64,000 bases of DNA from the NCBI GenBank assembly GCA_937995595.1, contig CALKJW010000009.1, positions 62,001 through 126,000 of the forward strand, written 5' to 3'. Origin of the DNA: an uncultured Phycisphaerales bacterium (lineage in GTDB: Bacteria > Planctomycetota > Phycisphaerae > Phycisphaerales > UBA1924). The translations under genes were made by a program, and so were the position numbers. The notes beneath the pieces are model-generated. The model had not been told where the DNA came from, did no database searches, and saw nothing but the letters and a program-made list of their open reading frames with translations. Shown here one piece after another: positions 34,990-43,394 of the stretch (within the stretch, counting starts at the first letter, position 1; every line of letters starts with the position of its first letter).

Positions 34990-35289
34990 TCAGCCCTTCG
35001 CGGCCGTCGCGCCCGCCTCCATGCCTTCCTTCTTGTTCGTGTGCCCGCGGAAGGTGCGGGTGATGCTGAACTCGCCGAGTTTGTGGCCGACCATGTCCTC
35101 GGTCACGAACACGTCGTGGAACTGCCGCCCGTTGTGCACCTTGAAGGTGTGCCCGATGAACTCGGGCACGATGGTGCAGTCGCGGGCCCAGGTCTTCATG
35201 GGCTCGCGCTTGTTCTGCTGGTTGAGCTTCTCCACCCGGCGGTAGAGTCGCTCGTCGACGTGCGGTCCCTTCTTGAGGCTGCGTCCCAT
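34990..35289 (-). CDS. rpsS: Ribosomal protein S19 (uS19)
   Basis: 99 residues. [40 protein letters not shown] and the [20 protein letters not shown] segment are canonical. S19 is in the 30S head and forms bridge B1a with S13. The C-terminal tail ([12 protein letters not shown]) is a little longer than usual. It lies between rplB and rplV; the gap to rplV is 55 nt and contains no promoter I can recognise. Confidence 0.98.
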   Translation of the reverse strand: MGRSLKKGPHVDERLYRRVEKLNQQNKREPMKTWARDCTIVPEFIGHTFKVHNGRQFHDVFVTEDMVGHKLGEFSITRTFRGHTNKKEGMEAGATAAKG

Positions 35290-35310
35290 GGGTGTGTCCC
35301 GTTGCTCGGT

Positions 35311-36168
35311 TTACTTCTTCTGGCCGAAGCGCTTGCTCACGCGACGGCGGATGATCAGTTTGGTCGAGGCCTTCTTGCGGTCGCGCGTCCCGCCGCCCTT
35401 GGCCAGCGTGCCCGTCGGGCCCACCGGCGGACGGTTGCCCTTGGACCGGCCCGACCCGCCACCAAGCGGGTGGGCGTTGTGGCTCTTGGCCACGCCGCGG
35501 GTCTTGGGCCGGATGCCCAGGTGACGCGACAGGCCCGCCTTGCCCAGGCGGCGGTTCTGGTGGTCGGGGTTGCCGACCACGCCGATGGTCGCGCGGCAGT
35601 CGATGGGCACCTTGCGCATCTCGCCCGAGGGGAGCATGAGCGTGGCGTGCGCGCCCTCCTTGTTCATCAGCCGGACGCCGCGCCCGGCCGATCGGCACAG
35701 CTGCGCCCCGCCGCCGGGCTTGAGTTCGACGCAGTGCACGTCGAGGCCCGCGGGGATGTCGCGCAGCCGCATGTTGTTGCCGACCTTGGGCTCGACCGGC
35801 CCGTCGCCGCTGGAGAGCACGGTGTCGCCGTCGCTCAGGCCCTGGGGCGCGATGATGTAGCGCTTCACGCCGTCGGCGTACTGCACCAGCGCGATGTGGG
35901 CCGAGCGGTTGGGGTCGTACTCGATGCCGACGACCCTGCCCTCGATGCCGTCGCGGTCGGCGCGGCGGAAGTCGATGACGCGGTACATGCGCTTGGCGCC
36001 GCCGCCGCGCCCGCGGACGGTGATCTTCCCGTGGTGGTTGCGTCCGCTGGTCCGCGTGATGGGCCGCAGGAGCGACCGCTCGGGCGACTTCTTGGTCACC
36101 TCGGCGTGAGCGTTGACGGACGCGTTGCGTCGCCCGGCGCTGGTCGGCTTGTAGATCTTGATGGGCAT
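35311..36168 (-). CDS. rplB: Ribosomal protein L2 (uL2)
   Basis: 285 residues. MPIKIYKPTSAGRRNASVNA at the start, GRNHHGKITVRGRGGGAKRM, and near the end AKSHNAHPLGGGSGRSKGNR with its conserved His close to the peptidyl-transferase centre are canonical. L2 is required for subunit joining. The C-terminus KLIIRRRVSKRFGQKK is typical. It lies between rplW and rpsS. Length and motifs are normal. Confidence 0.98.
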   Translation of the reverse strand: MPIKIYKPTSAGRRNASVNAHAEVTKKSPERSLLRPITRTSGRNHHGKITVRGRGGGAKRMYRVIDFRRADRDGIEGRVVGIEYDPNRSAHIALVQYADGVKRYIIAPQGLSDGDTVLSSGDGPVEPKVGNNMRLRDIPAGLDVHCVELKPGGGAQLCRSAGRGVRLMNKEGAHATLMLPSGEMRKVPIDCRATIGVVGNPDHQNRRLGKAGLSRHLGIRPKTRGVAKSHNAHPLGGGSGRSKGNRPPVGPTGTLAKGGGTRDRKKASTKLIIRRRVSKRFGQKK

Positions 36169-36212
36169 CGGCGTACCTCGTCGTCACGCGGGGCTCGCCC
36201 CGCGCGCGTGCG

Positions 36213-36491
36213 TCAGAACAGTTCGATCGTGTTTCCCTCGGCCAGCCGCACGGTGGCGAGTTTCACGTCCGCCTCGCGGCGGGTGCCGTAGCGGAAGCGC
36301 CTGTGCTCGCCCTTGCGGTTCTGGGTGTTGATCTTCTCGACCTTGACGTTGTAGATCTGCTCGACGGCGCGCTTGATGTCCGTCTTGGTCGCGCGCCGGT
36401 CGACCACGAACGCGTAGCGGTTCTGCTCGTTCATCCCCCACGTGCCCTTCTCGGTGATGAGCGGGCGCTTGATCACGTCGATGGCAAGCAT
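36213..36491 (-). CDS. rplW: Ribosomal protein L23 (uL23)
   Basis: 92 residues. [40 protein letters not shown] and [20 protein letters not shown] are canonical. L23 is the docking protein for trigger factor and the signal recognition particle at the tunnel exit. Its ATG overlaps the rplD stop codon (TGATG), so the two are translationally coupled. It is on the short side for the family but complete. Confidence 0.97.
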   Translation of the reverse strand: MLAIDVIKRPLITEKGTWGMNEQNRYAFVVDRRATKTDIKRAVEQIYNVKVEKINTQNRKGEHRRFRYGTRREADVKLATVRLAEGNTIELF

Positions 36492-37177
36492 CAGGCGGCC
36501 TCCTTCCGGCTGCGGCCCAGCGGGCTGATCTTCGCCGACTTGCCGGTCTGGGCCTGCGGGCCTTCGAGGAAGGCCTGCAGGTCGCCCTTGGCGATGACCA
36601 GGTAGCGGTGGTTGAGCATCTCGAAGCAGTTGAGCTGCGACGGCTGGCAGAGCGTCACGCTCTCGACGTTGCGGCCCGAGCGACGAACGTTGTCGTTGTC
36701 GGCAGGCACCGCCACCAGCGCGGACTTGTCGACCTTGATCGCCTCGAGGAACGAGACGAAGTCGCGCGTCCTGGGCGCGGCAATCGACATCGCGTCGACC
36801 ACCCGCACCTCGTTGTCCAGCAGTTTGGACAGCAGCGCGTTCAGGTTCGCCTTGCGACGCATCTTCTTGGGCATGTCCTTGGCGTAGTCCTCGGCGTCGC
36901 GCTGCTTGTGGTGCGCGTGGCCGCCGCCGCGGAACTGCGGCACCTTCTTGTCGCCGTGACGTGCGCGGCCGGTGCCCTTCTGCTTGTAGATCTTCTTGGT
37001 CGATCCCTCGACCGCGTGGCGGTTCTTGGTGCGCGACGTCCCCACGCGGCGGTTCGCGTGGTACATCACGTACGCCTGCTTGATCAGCGCGGGGTTGATC
37101 TCGCCGCCGAGCCTGCTCGCGTCGATGGACAGTCTGCCCACCTCGACGCCCTTCATGTTGATGACGGGGACATCCAT
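36491..37177 (-). CDS. rplD: Ribosomal protein L4 (uL4)
   Basis: 228 residues. [40 protein letters not shown] (the tunnel-loop signature) and the C-terminal alpha/beta core are canonical. L4 lines the exit tunnel and in E. coli represses its own operon by attenuating transcription in the S10 leader. Here it follows an unusually long, structured 278-nt spacer after rplC, while an intrinsic terminator lies after rpsJ; L4 control of either is possible but not shown. ATG 37177 is preceded by GGCGACACGA rather than a clear Shine-Dalgarno sequence. Confidence 0.97.
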   Translation of the reverse strand: MDVPVINMKGVEVGRLSIDASRLGGEINPALIKQAYVMYHANRRVGTSRTKNRHAVEGSTKKIYKQKGTGRARHGDKKVPQFRGGGHAHHKQRDAEDYAKDMPKKMRRKANLNALLSKLLDNEVRVVDAMSIAAPRTRDFVSFLEAIKVDKSALVAVPADNDNVRRSGRNVESVTLCQPSQLNCFEMLNHRYLVIAKGDLQAFLEGPQAQTGKSAKISPLGRSRKEAA

Positions 37178-37455
37178 TCGTGTCGCCTCGCGTCTGACGC
37201 CTCGTGCGGACGCGGGACCTTCCCGCGTCCTTGTGTTACCCTCGCCTATCCGGCTCGCGCCCGTCACGAATGGGGCGGCACGGAATCGACTCGGCCGTCT
37301 GCCCGGCACGGGCGACACTCGCCCGATGAACCGGATCAACCTCTTGTTCCCGCCCGGCGGTTTCCCTTCGGACCCTCCGGGCCCGCCGGTCGCGATCCCT
37401 CGCGGCCGGCGGATGTTCCACGATCAGCGGCGGGCGCGGCCCGCCGCGAGATCAC
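37178..37455 (-). promoter_or_regulatory. Long structured spacer between rplC and rplD
   Basis: 278 nt without a gene, far longer than other gaps in the cluster. Close to rplD, GGACGCGGG-AAGGT-CCCGCGTCC (about 37234-37212) forms a 9-bp hairpin. At 37308-37328 lies CACGGGCG-ACACT-CGCCCGATG, an imperfect relative of the palindromes in asnB. It could hold a second promoter or a translational control element for rplD. No T-run follows either hairpin. Confidence 0.45.
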
Positions 37456-38142
37456 TCACTTCTTGGCCGCGTCGGCGACCTTCTTGGCCTTGGACCGGTT
37501 CAGCCGGACCGCCGGCCGGACCATGACCATCCCATTATTGGCGCCCGGCACGGGCCCCTTCACGATCACCAGGTTCTGCGCCGGGTCGAGTTTCACGACG
37601 TCCAGCGAGCGGAGCGTGACGCGCTCGGCACCCATGTGGCCGGACATCTTCTTGCCCTTCTTGAGTTTGCCCGAGTGACCGCGGTTGGTCGCGTGGCTGG
37701 CGATCGAGCCCGGCGAGCGGTGCTTGCGCTCGGTGCCGTGGCTGGCGAACATACCCTTGAAGTTGTGCCGCTTCATCGTGCCCTGGAAGCCCTTGCCCTT
37801 GCTCGTGGCGGTGACGTCCACGTAGGCGGAGCCCTCCAGCGCGGCGACGGTCAGTTCCTGCCCGAGTGAGAACTCGCCGACCTTGTCGGCCGGCACGCGG
37901 AACTCGCGGTGGAAGCGCTTCGGGCCGGCGCCCGCCTTGGCGTCGTGCGCGATCGTCGCCATCGTCGAGCGGCGCGGCTTGGCGTCGCCCCAGCCGACCT
38001 GCACCGCGGCGTAGCCGTCGTTGTCGGGGGTGCGCACCTGCGTCACCACGCACGGGCCGACCTGCAGCACCGTGACGGGGACGCTCGCGCCCTCCTCGTT
38101 GAAGACGCGCGTCATGCCGATCTTTTTGCCGAGCAGAAGCAT
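37456..38142 (-). CDS. rplC: Ribosomal protein L3 (uL3)
   Basis: 228 residues. [20 protein letters not shown] at the start, the central [20 protein letters not shown] with the glutamine target of PrmB-type methylation, [20 protein letters not shown] (canonical SPGRV-type loop near the peptidyl-transferase centre) and [20 protein letters not shown] identify it. ATG 38142 gives the normal N-terminus; the open frame upstream is unconserved. It is the second gene of the S10 operon but is separated from rpsJ by an intrinsic terminator. Confidence 0.98.
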   Translation of the reverse strand: MLLLGKKIGMTRVFNEEGASVPVTVLQVGPCVVTQVRTPDNDGYAAVQVGWGDAKPRRSTMATIAHDAKAGAGPKRFHREFRVPADKVGEFSLGQELTVAALEGSAYVDVTATSKGKGFQGTMKRHNFKGMFASHGTERKHRSPGSIASHATNRGHSGKLKKGKKMSGHMGAERVTLRSLDVVKLDPAQNLVIVKGPVPGANNGMVMVRPAVRLNRSKAKKVADAAKK

Positions 38143-38214
38143 CGCAAACCTCGGGTGCTCTCTTGAGCGGCTTCGTGCCTCGACGGGCAGAGGAAGCGGG
38201 AACGTTCGGGACAA

Positions 38215-38242
38215 CAAAAAACCCACGCGCCGTCGCGTGGGT
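38215..38242 (-). terminator. Intrinsic terminator between rpsJ and rplC
   Basis: On the minus strand, ACCCACGCG-ACGG-CGCGTGGGT (9 bp, 4-nt loop) runs directly into TTTTTG. It begins 7 nt after the rpsJ stop codon and ends about 70 nt before the rplC ATG. Readthrough or antitermination would be needed to express the rest of the cluster from the rpsJ promoter. Confidence 0.85.
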
Positions 38243-38248
38243 GGATCG

Positions 38249-38557
38249 TCAGGCCTTGATCTTCACGAAGACGCCCGCGGGAACGATCAGACGGTTGAGC
38301 GCGTCGACCGTGCGCGGGTTGGGCTCGAGGATATCGATGATGCGCTTGTGCGTGCGGATCTCGAACTGCTCGCGCGATTTCTTGTCGATGAACGGGCTGC
38401 GCAGCACCGTGTAGCGCTCGACGCGCGTCGGCAGCGGGATCGGACCGGCCACCTTCGCGCTGGTGCGCTTGGCGTGCTCGACGATCTCCTTGGCCGAGGC
38501 GTCCAGCGCCAGGTGGTCGTACGCTTCCATCCGGATTCGAATGCGGCCGCCGCTCAT
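38249..38557 (-). CDS. rpsJ: Ribosomal protein S10 (uS10)
   Basis: 102 residues, the normal length. [40 protein letters not shown] and [20 protein letters not shown] are canonical. S10 is in the 30S head and, as NusE, is a transcription antitermination factor with NusB. It is the first gene of the cluster and has a strong promoter upstream and a terminator directly after it. GGAAGGACACG provides a Shine-Dalgarno sequence. The genes that often precede it (rpsL, rpsG, fusA, tuf) are not here. Confidence 0.98.
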   Translation of the reverse strand: MSGGRIRIRMEAYDHLALDASAKEIVEHAKRTSAKVAGPIPLPTRVERYTVLRSPFIDKKSREQFEIRTHKRIIDILEPNPRTVDALNRLIVPAGVFVKIKA

Positions 38558-38627
38558 CGTGTCCTTCCGACTGTCCTCGTGGTCCAGATCCGATGCACAA
38601 CGCCCGCGCAACGCGGGGCGAGCGGGA

Positions 38628-38655
38628 AAGATACGGGGCTCAACGCGAATGTCAA
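38628..38655 (-). promoter_or_regulatory. Promoter of rpsJ and the ribosomal cluster
   Basis: TTGACA (38655-38650), a 16-bp spacer, and TATCTT (38633-38628) on the minus strand, about 70 nt before the rpsJ ATG. It is the best sigma-70-like promoter in the window. The spacing of 16 bp is the same as in the promoter at 62862-62889. Confidence 0.8.
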
Positions 38656-38838
38656 ACCTCAGGCCGCGGCGGAGTTGAAGAATCTGCCTGTTTCCCCCCG
38701 TTCGCCCACCGTCTGAACGTCGCCGCCGCCCGGAACCTCTCCCGCCATGTCACCACCCAAACAGGCGGTCATATTCGACGCCCATGCCTTCCTTCACCCC
38801 GGGGGCGTCCCGACCACACAAGGACCGGTAAACAGCCG

Positions 38839-40359
38839 ATGAGGATGCGTCCGACCCTGATTCGTCCCAACTTCCGCACAAAAACCGAACGGATACCACC
38901 GATGTTCCTTTGCCCAGCCAACGTGCTCGCGCTCGCCGCCTGCGCGACGATCTGTGCTGCCGCTCCGGCTCAATCTCAGCCGCGCACTCCGTCCGCGCCG
39001 CCGCGAACCGCCGGCGTGGCCGTTGAACTGGCCGATGCGCCGTTCAACTTCGACGAGGTCGGCCTGACCATGTATCTGCCGCGGAACGCGACGGCACAAT
39101 CGACCATGATCGGCGAGCGCAAGGCGGTGCAGATCGTGCCCGACGATCAGAAGTGGGTGATCAACATCCAGACGCCCGCTTCGCCGCGTCTGGACACGAC
39201 GATCAAGGAAGCCGCGGACAACACGTGGGCGCTGATCCAGGGCGCGTACGGCACGCTGGACAAGGACCAGAAGGTCATCCTCGAAACCAAGGCCACGCTG
39301 ATCGACCGCGTGTCGAACCTGCGGCTGAGCAGCGGCGCGGTGTGCGAGCGGCTGTACACCAGCGTGCCGCGCCCCGACGGGTCGCGGCTCGTGAAGGGGT
39401 ACACGATCTTCAAGCCCGCGGCGGACACGTTCGCGGTCTTCGAGTTGATCACCGATGAAACGCAGTTCGCGCTGGCTCGCCCGCTGTACGAGGCGAGCGT
39501 CGCAACGGCGTCGTTCCTCGACCCCGAGACGCTCAACGCTGCGCGGGGCGCGCTGGTCAAGGCGGGCGTGGCGTTCTTCGCGGGGTTGACCGACGCGGAC
39601 TACGCCGCGGCGTTCGCCGGCGGACGGGAGTTCGTGCACCGCCTGAGCATGCCCTCGCGCACCGGCAACCCGAACGACGCGCGGGAACTGGGCTTCCGCC
39701 GGATGAAGTTCTGGAAGGGCAAGCGTTCGGACGTGGGCGGCGTGACCAGCGCGCGGAGCGGCTCGCAGGACGGGTACCTTGCGCGGATCCAGGCGCGGAT
39801 GCTCTTCGACGAGCGCGTCATTGATTCGGAGGCGACGTACTTCATGTCGCCGGACCGGAGCGAGGAGACGTGGACGCTGCGCACGGTCGTGTGGGGGCCC
39901 AAGGGCGAACGGCTCGGCTCGGCGACGGAGACCGGCGGACGCGTCGGGCGCGACCTGAACGTGGTCATCCACGACAGCGGCAAGCCGCCGGAGGAACTTC
40001 GGCCGTTCGTGCCCGCCGAGGGGTACGTCAGCCAGTTCGAACTCTTCCTGCTCCACCGCCTGCTGGTCACGAAGCGCATCCAGACCGAACTGGCGTTCTA
40101 CACCTACCAGAGCCAGTCGAGGTCGGTCTCGCTGCGGCGCGACTTTCCGCAGCCGATCGGGACGAGCGGCAACTGGGACGTGGTGACGACGTTCCGCGAC
40201 GAGTCCACGCCGCAGCGGTACTCCTACGACGCGCAGGGCAATCTCCTCCGCTCGGTCCTCGACGACGGGAGCGTGTGGGAGACGATCGACTCCGACGAAC
40301 TGCAGCGCCTCTGGCAGCGCAAGGGCCTGCCGACGGGCACGATCGGCCGTTCGCGCTGA
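38839..40359 (+). CDS. Exported hypothetical protein
   Basis: 506 residues from ATG 38839, or 485 from ATG 38902, which would begin right at the signal-peptide core (VLALAACATICAAAPAQSQ). The mature part is long, mixed alpha/beta, with no membrane segments and no motif I recognise. Regions such as VGLTMYLPRNATAQSTMIGE and DFPQPIGTSGNWDVVTTFRD suggest beta sandwiches. Near its end YSYDAQGNLLRSVLDDGSVW resembles a single YD/RHS-like turn. It is divergent from rpsJ; the promoter is not clear. Similar long secreted proteins of unknown function are common in Phycisphaerae. Confidence 0.72.
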   Translation: MRMRPTLIRPNFRTKTERIPPMFLCPANVLALAACATICAAAPAQSQPRTPSAPPRTAGVAVELADAPFNFDEVGLTMYLPRNATAQSTMIGERKAVQIVPDDQKWVINIQTPASPRLDTTIKEAADNTWALIQGAYGTLDKDQKVILETKATLIDRVSNLRLSSGAVCERLYTSVPRPDGSRLVKGYTIFKPAADTFAVFELITDETQFALARPLYEASVATASFLDPETLNAARGALVKAGVAFFAGLTDADYAAAFAGGREFVHRLSMPSRTGNPNDARELGFRRMKFWKGKRSDVGGVTSARSGSQDGYLARIQARMLFDERVIDSEATYFMSPDRSEETWTLRTVVWGPKGERLGSATETGGRVGRDLNVVIHDSGKPPEELRPFVPAEGYVSQFELFLLHRLLVTKRIQTELAFYTYQSQSRSVSLRRDFPQPIGTSGNWDVVTTFRDESTPQRYSYDAQGNLLRSVLDDGSVWETIDSDELQRLWQRKGLPTGTIGRSR

Positions 40360-40397
40360 CACCGGGGGCGCGGTCGCCCGCTCGCGCCGCGCTGTCG

Positions 40398-40404
40398 GTA
40401 CGCT
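40398..40404 (+). promoter_or_regulatory. -10 element of the GT39-type gene
   Basis: TACGCT (40399-40404) followed by TGGGCA and the ATG at 40411, identical over 16 nt to the element before the thr leader peptide. It predicts a leaderless mRNA. Confidence 0.5.
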
Positions 40405-40410
40405 TGGGCA

Positions 40411-41907
40411 ATGGCCCGGCGCGGCATCTCAACCTTCTGGGCACGATCGCGGCACGCGCTGATTCCCGCGGCGGTGGCGCTGCTGCTGTGCGTGCCTGGG
40501 CTCGGGCAGGGCGCGCTCGCGACCGACACCGCGTGGTACACGGCCATCGCGTGGCGGGCGTGGAGCGACACGCTGGGGGGTGACCTCGGCGCGCTCTGGA
40601 CGCTCCGCGGCGTTGCGGATCAGCACTACTTCAACAAGCCGCCGCTGGCATTCTGGCTGGGCGGCGCGCCGCTGGCTGTGCTGGGGCCGTCGGTGGTCGG
40701 CGCGCGGCTGGGCAGCGTGGTCGCGTGCGTGCTGTGCGTCCTGGCGACGGCGCGGCTGGGGCGGCTGCTCGCCGGGCGCGCGGTCGCGCTCGGCGCGGGG
40801 CTGGTGCTGGCGACGACGTGGGAGTTTGTCCGGCACTCGCACGCGTTCTCGCTCGACCTGTGGATGACGCTGTTCGTGCTGCTGGCGTGCTGCGCCGCGG
40901 CGGCGGCGCACGCGACGGACCGGCCGCGCGGGTTGAGCATCGCGGGCGCGTGGGTCGGCGCCGCGCTGATGGTCAAGCCGATCGTGCCGCTGCTCGCGCT
41001 GCCGATGCTCGCGGCGTGGTTGTGCATCGTCGGGCGATCGCGGTGGCTCGGCTGGGTCGCGCTCGCGGCGGTGGTCGCGGCGGCGGTCGCCGCGCCGTGG
41101 CACGTGTCGATGTTGGCGATGCACGGCGAGGCGTTCACGGCCCAGTACTTCGGGCGCGAGATCATCGACCGCGCGGCGGGGCCGGCCGCCGGCACGGCGG
41201 GCGGAGCGGCGGTCTTCAACACCGGCAGCGACAGCGCGCTGTTCTACGTGCGCGAGGTCGCACGCTCGTACTGGCCCTGGTTGGCGACGGTCGCGCTCGC
41301 GTTCGTCGCGCTGGCGCGCGGCGAGGGCACGCGCCCGCTCCGCGCAGCGCTGTGGCTCGCGCTGGTCTGGTGCGCGGCGTGGTTCGTGCTGCTGTCGGCG
41401 TTCCCGGACAAGCGGCCGCGGTACCTGCTGGTGATCTACCCGCTGGGCGCGGTGGCCAGCGGCGTGCTGCTGGCGCGGCTGGCTCCGCGGGCCGTGCGCG
41501 CGGCGTGGCGCGCCGTCGAACGCTGGGCTGTGCCGGTTGGCGCGGCGGCGTGCGTGGGGCTTGTCGCCTCGGGCGTTCGGCTGCACCGGCCGCCGCACCC
41601 GCAGTGGACCGCGCTCGCGGCGTGGCTGGCCGAAGACCCGTCACGAGAACTGCACGTCGGCGCGCTCGCGCCGCAGCGAAGCGCGCAGGTGTTTCTCGAC
41701 ACCGGGCGGTGGCCGACGCCGACGCGCGACGCCGCGGGCCGGGTCATCGCCGCGCCCGGCGCGGGGGCGTTGCTCGTCTATCACCGTCGCGACGGATGGG
41801 CGCCGGGCGAGCACGAGACGGTCGCGTTCGAACTCGACGACCTGGTGGTGACGCGGCTGGAGCGCGAGCCGTGGACGCCGCGCGCGGTCGCCGACCCCGG
41901 CGAGTAA
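40411..41907 (+). CDS. GT39/ArnT-like membrane glycosyltransferase
   Basis: 498 residues with about ten transmembrane helices. The first extracytoplasmic loop carries ATDTAWYTAIAWRAW and ADQHYFNKPPLAFWLGGAPL, the Asp and NKPPL signature of the PMT_2 family, which transfer sugars or aminoarabinose from polyprenyl phosphate to lipid A or proteins outside the membrane. PDKRPRYLLVIYPL near residue 330 is the second family motif. The C-terminal domain (about 385-498) is periplasmic. The acceptor is unknown. No Shine-Dalgarno sequence precedes the ATG. Confidence 0.87.
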   Translation: MARRGISTFWARSRHALIPAAVALLLCVPGLGQGALATDTAWYTAIAWRAWSDTLGGDLGALWTLRGVADQHYFNKPPLAFWLGGAPLAVLGPSVVGARLGSVVACVLCVLATARLGRLLAGRAVALGAGLVLATTWEFVRHSHAFSLDLWMTLFVLLACCAAAAAHATDRPRGLSIAGAWVGAALMVKPIVPLLALPMLAAWLCIVGRSRWLGWVALAAVVAAAVAAPWHVSMLAMHGEAFTAQYFGREIIDRAAGPAAGTAGGAAVFNTGSDSALFYVREVARSYWPWLATVALAFVALARGEGTRPLRAALWLALVWCAAWFVLLSAFPDKRPRYLLVIYPLGAVASGVLLARLAPRAVRAAWRAVERWAVPVGAAACVGLVASGVRLHRPPHPQWTALAAWLAEDPSRELHVGALAPQRSAQVFLDTGRWPTPTRDAAGRVIAAPGAGALLVYHRRDGWAPGEHETVAFELDDLVVTRLEREPWTPRAVADPGE

Positions 41908-42165
41908 CGCGCATCCTCGATGCGTCTCTTGCCGCGTAGAGTGGTCGGCGGAGATGTACCGCAGAGGCGCAGCGGGCGCAGAGAGACCAGGAACGACGGG
42001 TGCTCCGGGAATCGGAGTTGACCGTGCGTTCCTCCCGCGTCATCAGCGCACTTTGTGGCTCTGCGGTGAGTCCTGCGTTCGACCGAATATGCCCGAGATC
42101 AAGCGAGAAGTCGTCAATCGCATAGCGCCTCGCCGCGGAGCGGCGACGCACCCGCAAACGGCACG
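41908..42165. repeat. Non-coding spacer with dispersed-repeat fragments
   Basis: No gene is supported. The piece CCGCAGAGGCGCAGCGGGCG (about 41958-41977) and CTTTGTGGCTCTGCGGTGAG (about 42051-42070) form a rough long-range inverted repeat and resemble the fragments at 2258-2335. GTCGCCGC and GCGGCGAC arms at about 42128-42147 form a hairpin near the end of ruvB without a T-run. Confidence 0.4.
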
Positions 42166-43206
42166 TCAGAACAACTCGGCCTCGGGCGCGTGGCCCGCGC
42201 CGGGCAGGCCCACGTGGGCCGCGCCCGCGGGCGTGAGCATCCTGCCGCGCCGCGTCCGCGCGAGGAAGCCGATCTGCAGCAGGTAGGGCTCGACGACGTC
42301 CTCGAGCGTGCCCGAGTCCTGGTTGAGCGTCGCGGCGACGGCCTCGAGCCCGACCGGCCCGCCCGCGTAGACCTTGGCGATCACGCGGAGGTAGGAGCGG
42401 TCGAGTTCGTCAAGCCCGAGTTGGTCCACGCCTTCGAGCGCGAGCGAGTCGGTGACCATCGGCGCGGTGAGCACGCCGTCGCCGCGGACCTGCGCAAAGT
42501 CGCGCACCCGCCGCAGGAGCCGGTTGGCGATGCGGGGCGTGCCGCGCGACCTCGCGGCGATCATCGCCAGCGCGTCGCCGCCGCGCTGCGCGCCGGCGGC
42601 CCGGACGCCGAGCAGTTCGCACGATCGCGTGAGGATCGTGAGCAGTTCGTCGGTCGTGTAGTAGCGGAGGTTGTGCGCGATGCCGAAGCGGCTGCGCAGC
42701 GGCGCCGAGACCAGCCCCGCGCGGGTCGTCGCGCCGATGAGCGTGAACGGCTTGACGTTGATCTGCACCGTCTGGGCGTGCAGGCCCGACTCCATCCGCA
42801 CGTCGATGCGGAAGTCCTCCATCGCGGGGTAGATGAACTCCTCGACGGCGATGGGCAGGCGGTGGATCTCGTCGATGAACAGCACGTCGCCGTGCTCCAG
42901 GCGCGTGAGCGCGCCGACGAGGTCGGTCGGCCGCGTGAGCGCCGGGCCGCTGGTGACGTGCACCTTGGTCCCCATCTCCTCGGCGATGACGTGGGCGAGC
43001 GTGGTCTTGCCCAGGCCGGGCGGGCCGTGCAGGAGCACGTGCTCCATCGGCTCGCCGCGGGCCTTGACCGCGCGGATGGCGATGTCGAGCCGCTCGATCA
43101 GATCCTGCTGGCCGATGTACTCGGCCATGCGCCGAGGGCGCAGCGACCAGTTGCGCTCTTCGGCGAGCGGCTCGGCCACGGGCGAGACCAGGCGTTCGAC
43201 GGCCAT
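42166..43206 (-). CDS. ruvB: Holliday junction branch migration helicase RuvB
   Basis: 346 residues, the family length. It is an AAA+ ATPase with Walker A GPPGLGKTTLAHVIA, Walker B DVLFIDEIHRLP, sensor 1 and arginine-finger region GATTRAGLVSAPLRSRFG, and the winged-helix domain at the C-terminus (EDVVEPYLLQIGFLARTRRG). It drives branch migration with RuvA during recombination; ruvA and ruvC are not adjacent. TAGACT (43218-43213) stands 6 nt before the ATG with no Shine-Dalgarno sequence, predicting a leaderless mRNA. Confidence 0.98.
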   Translation of the reverse strand: MAVERLVSPVAEPLAEERNWSLRPRRMAEYIGQQDLIERLDIAIRAVKARGEPMEHVLLHGPPGLGKTTLAHVIAEEMGTKVHVTSGPALTRPTDLVGALTRLEHGDVLFIDEIHRLPIAVEEFIYPAMEDFRIDVRMESGLHAQTVQINVKPFTLIGATTRAGLVSAPLRSRFGIAHNLRYYTTDELLTILTRSCELLGVRAAGAQRGGDALAMIAARSRGTPRIANRLLRRVRDFAQVRGDGVLTAPMVTDSLALEGVDQLGLDELDRSYLRVIAKVYAGGPVGLEAVAATLNQDSGTLEDVVEPYLLQIGFLARTRRGRMLTPAGAAHVGLPGAGHAPEAELF

Positions 43207-43394
43207 TGGGCGAGTCTATCAGGGTCGGGAACGAGATGAGTGAAACGAGTGGGCCTGATAAACGGGACCGGAATGGGTGACGGCGCAGTCCCCCCGCACT
43301 TGACAGAAGGGGGCGGGGGGCGGGGGGGGGTACTTTACTTCCTCGTTGGGATCGAGCAACAGGGAAGTGTAGGGCTCTGCGCAGAGGAGATCCG
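43207..43394. promoter_or_regulatory. Divergent spacer with G-run tract
   Basis: Upstream of ruvB on one side and of the orphan gene at 43395 on the other. On the plus strand TTGACA (43300-43305) is followed by GAAGGGGGCGGGGGGC and nine consecutive G (43322-43330), then TACTTT. The distance between the two boxes is 25 bp, too long for a standard promoter. AGAGGAG before ATG 43395 is a good Shine-Dalgarno sequence. Confidence 0.45.
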
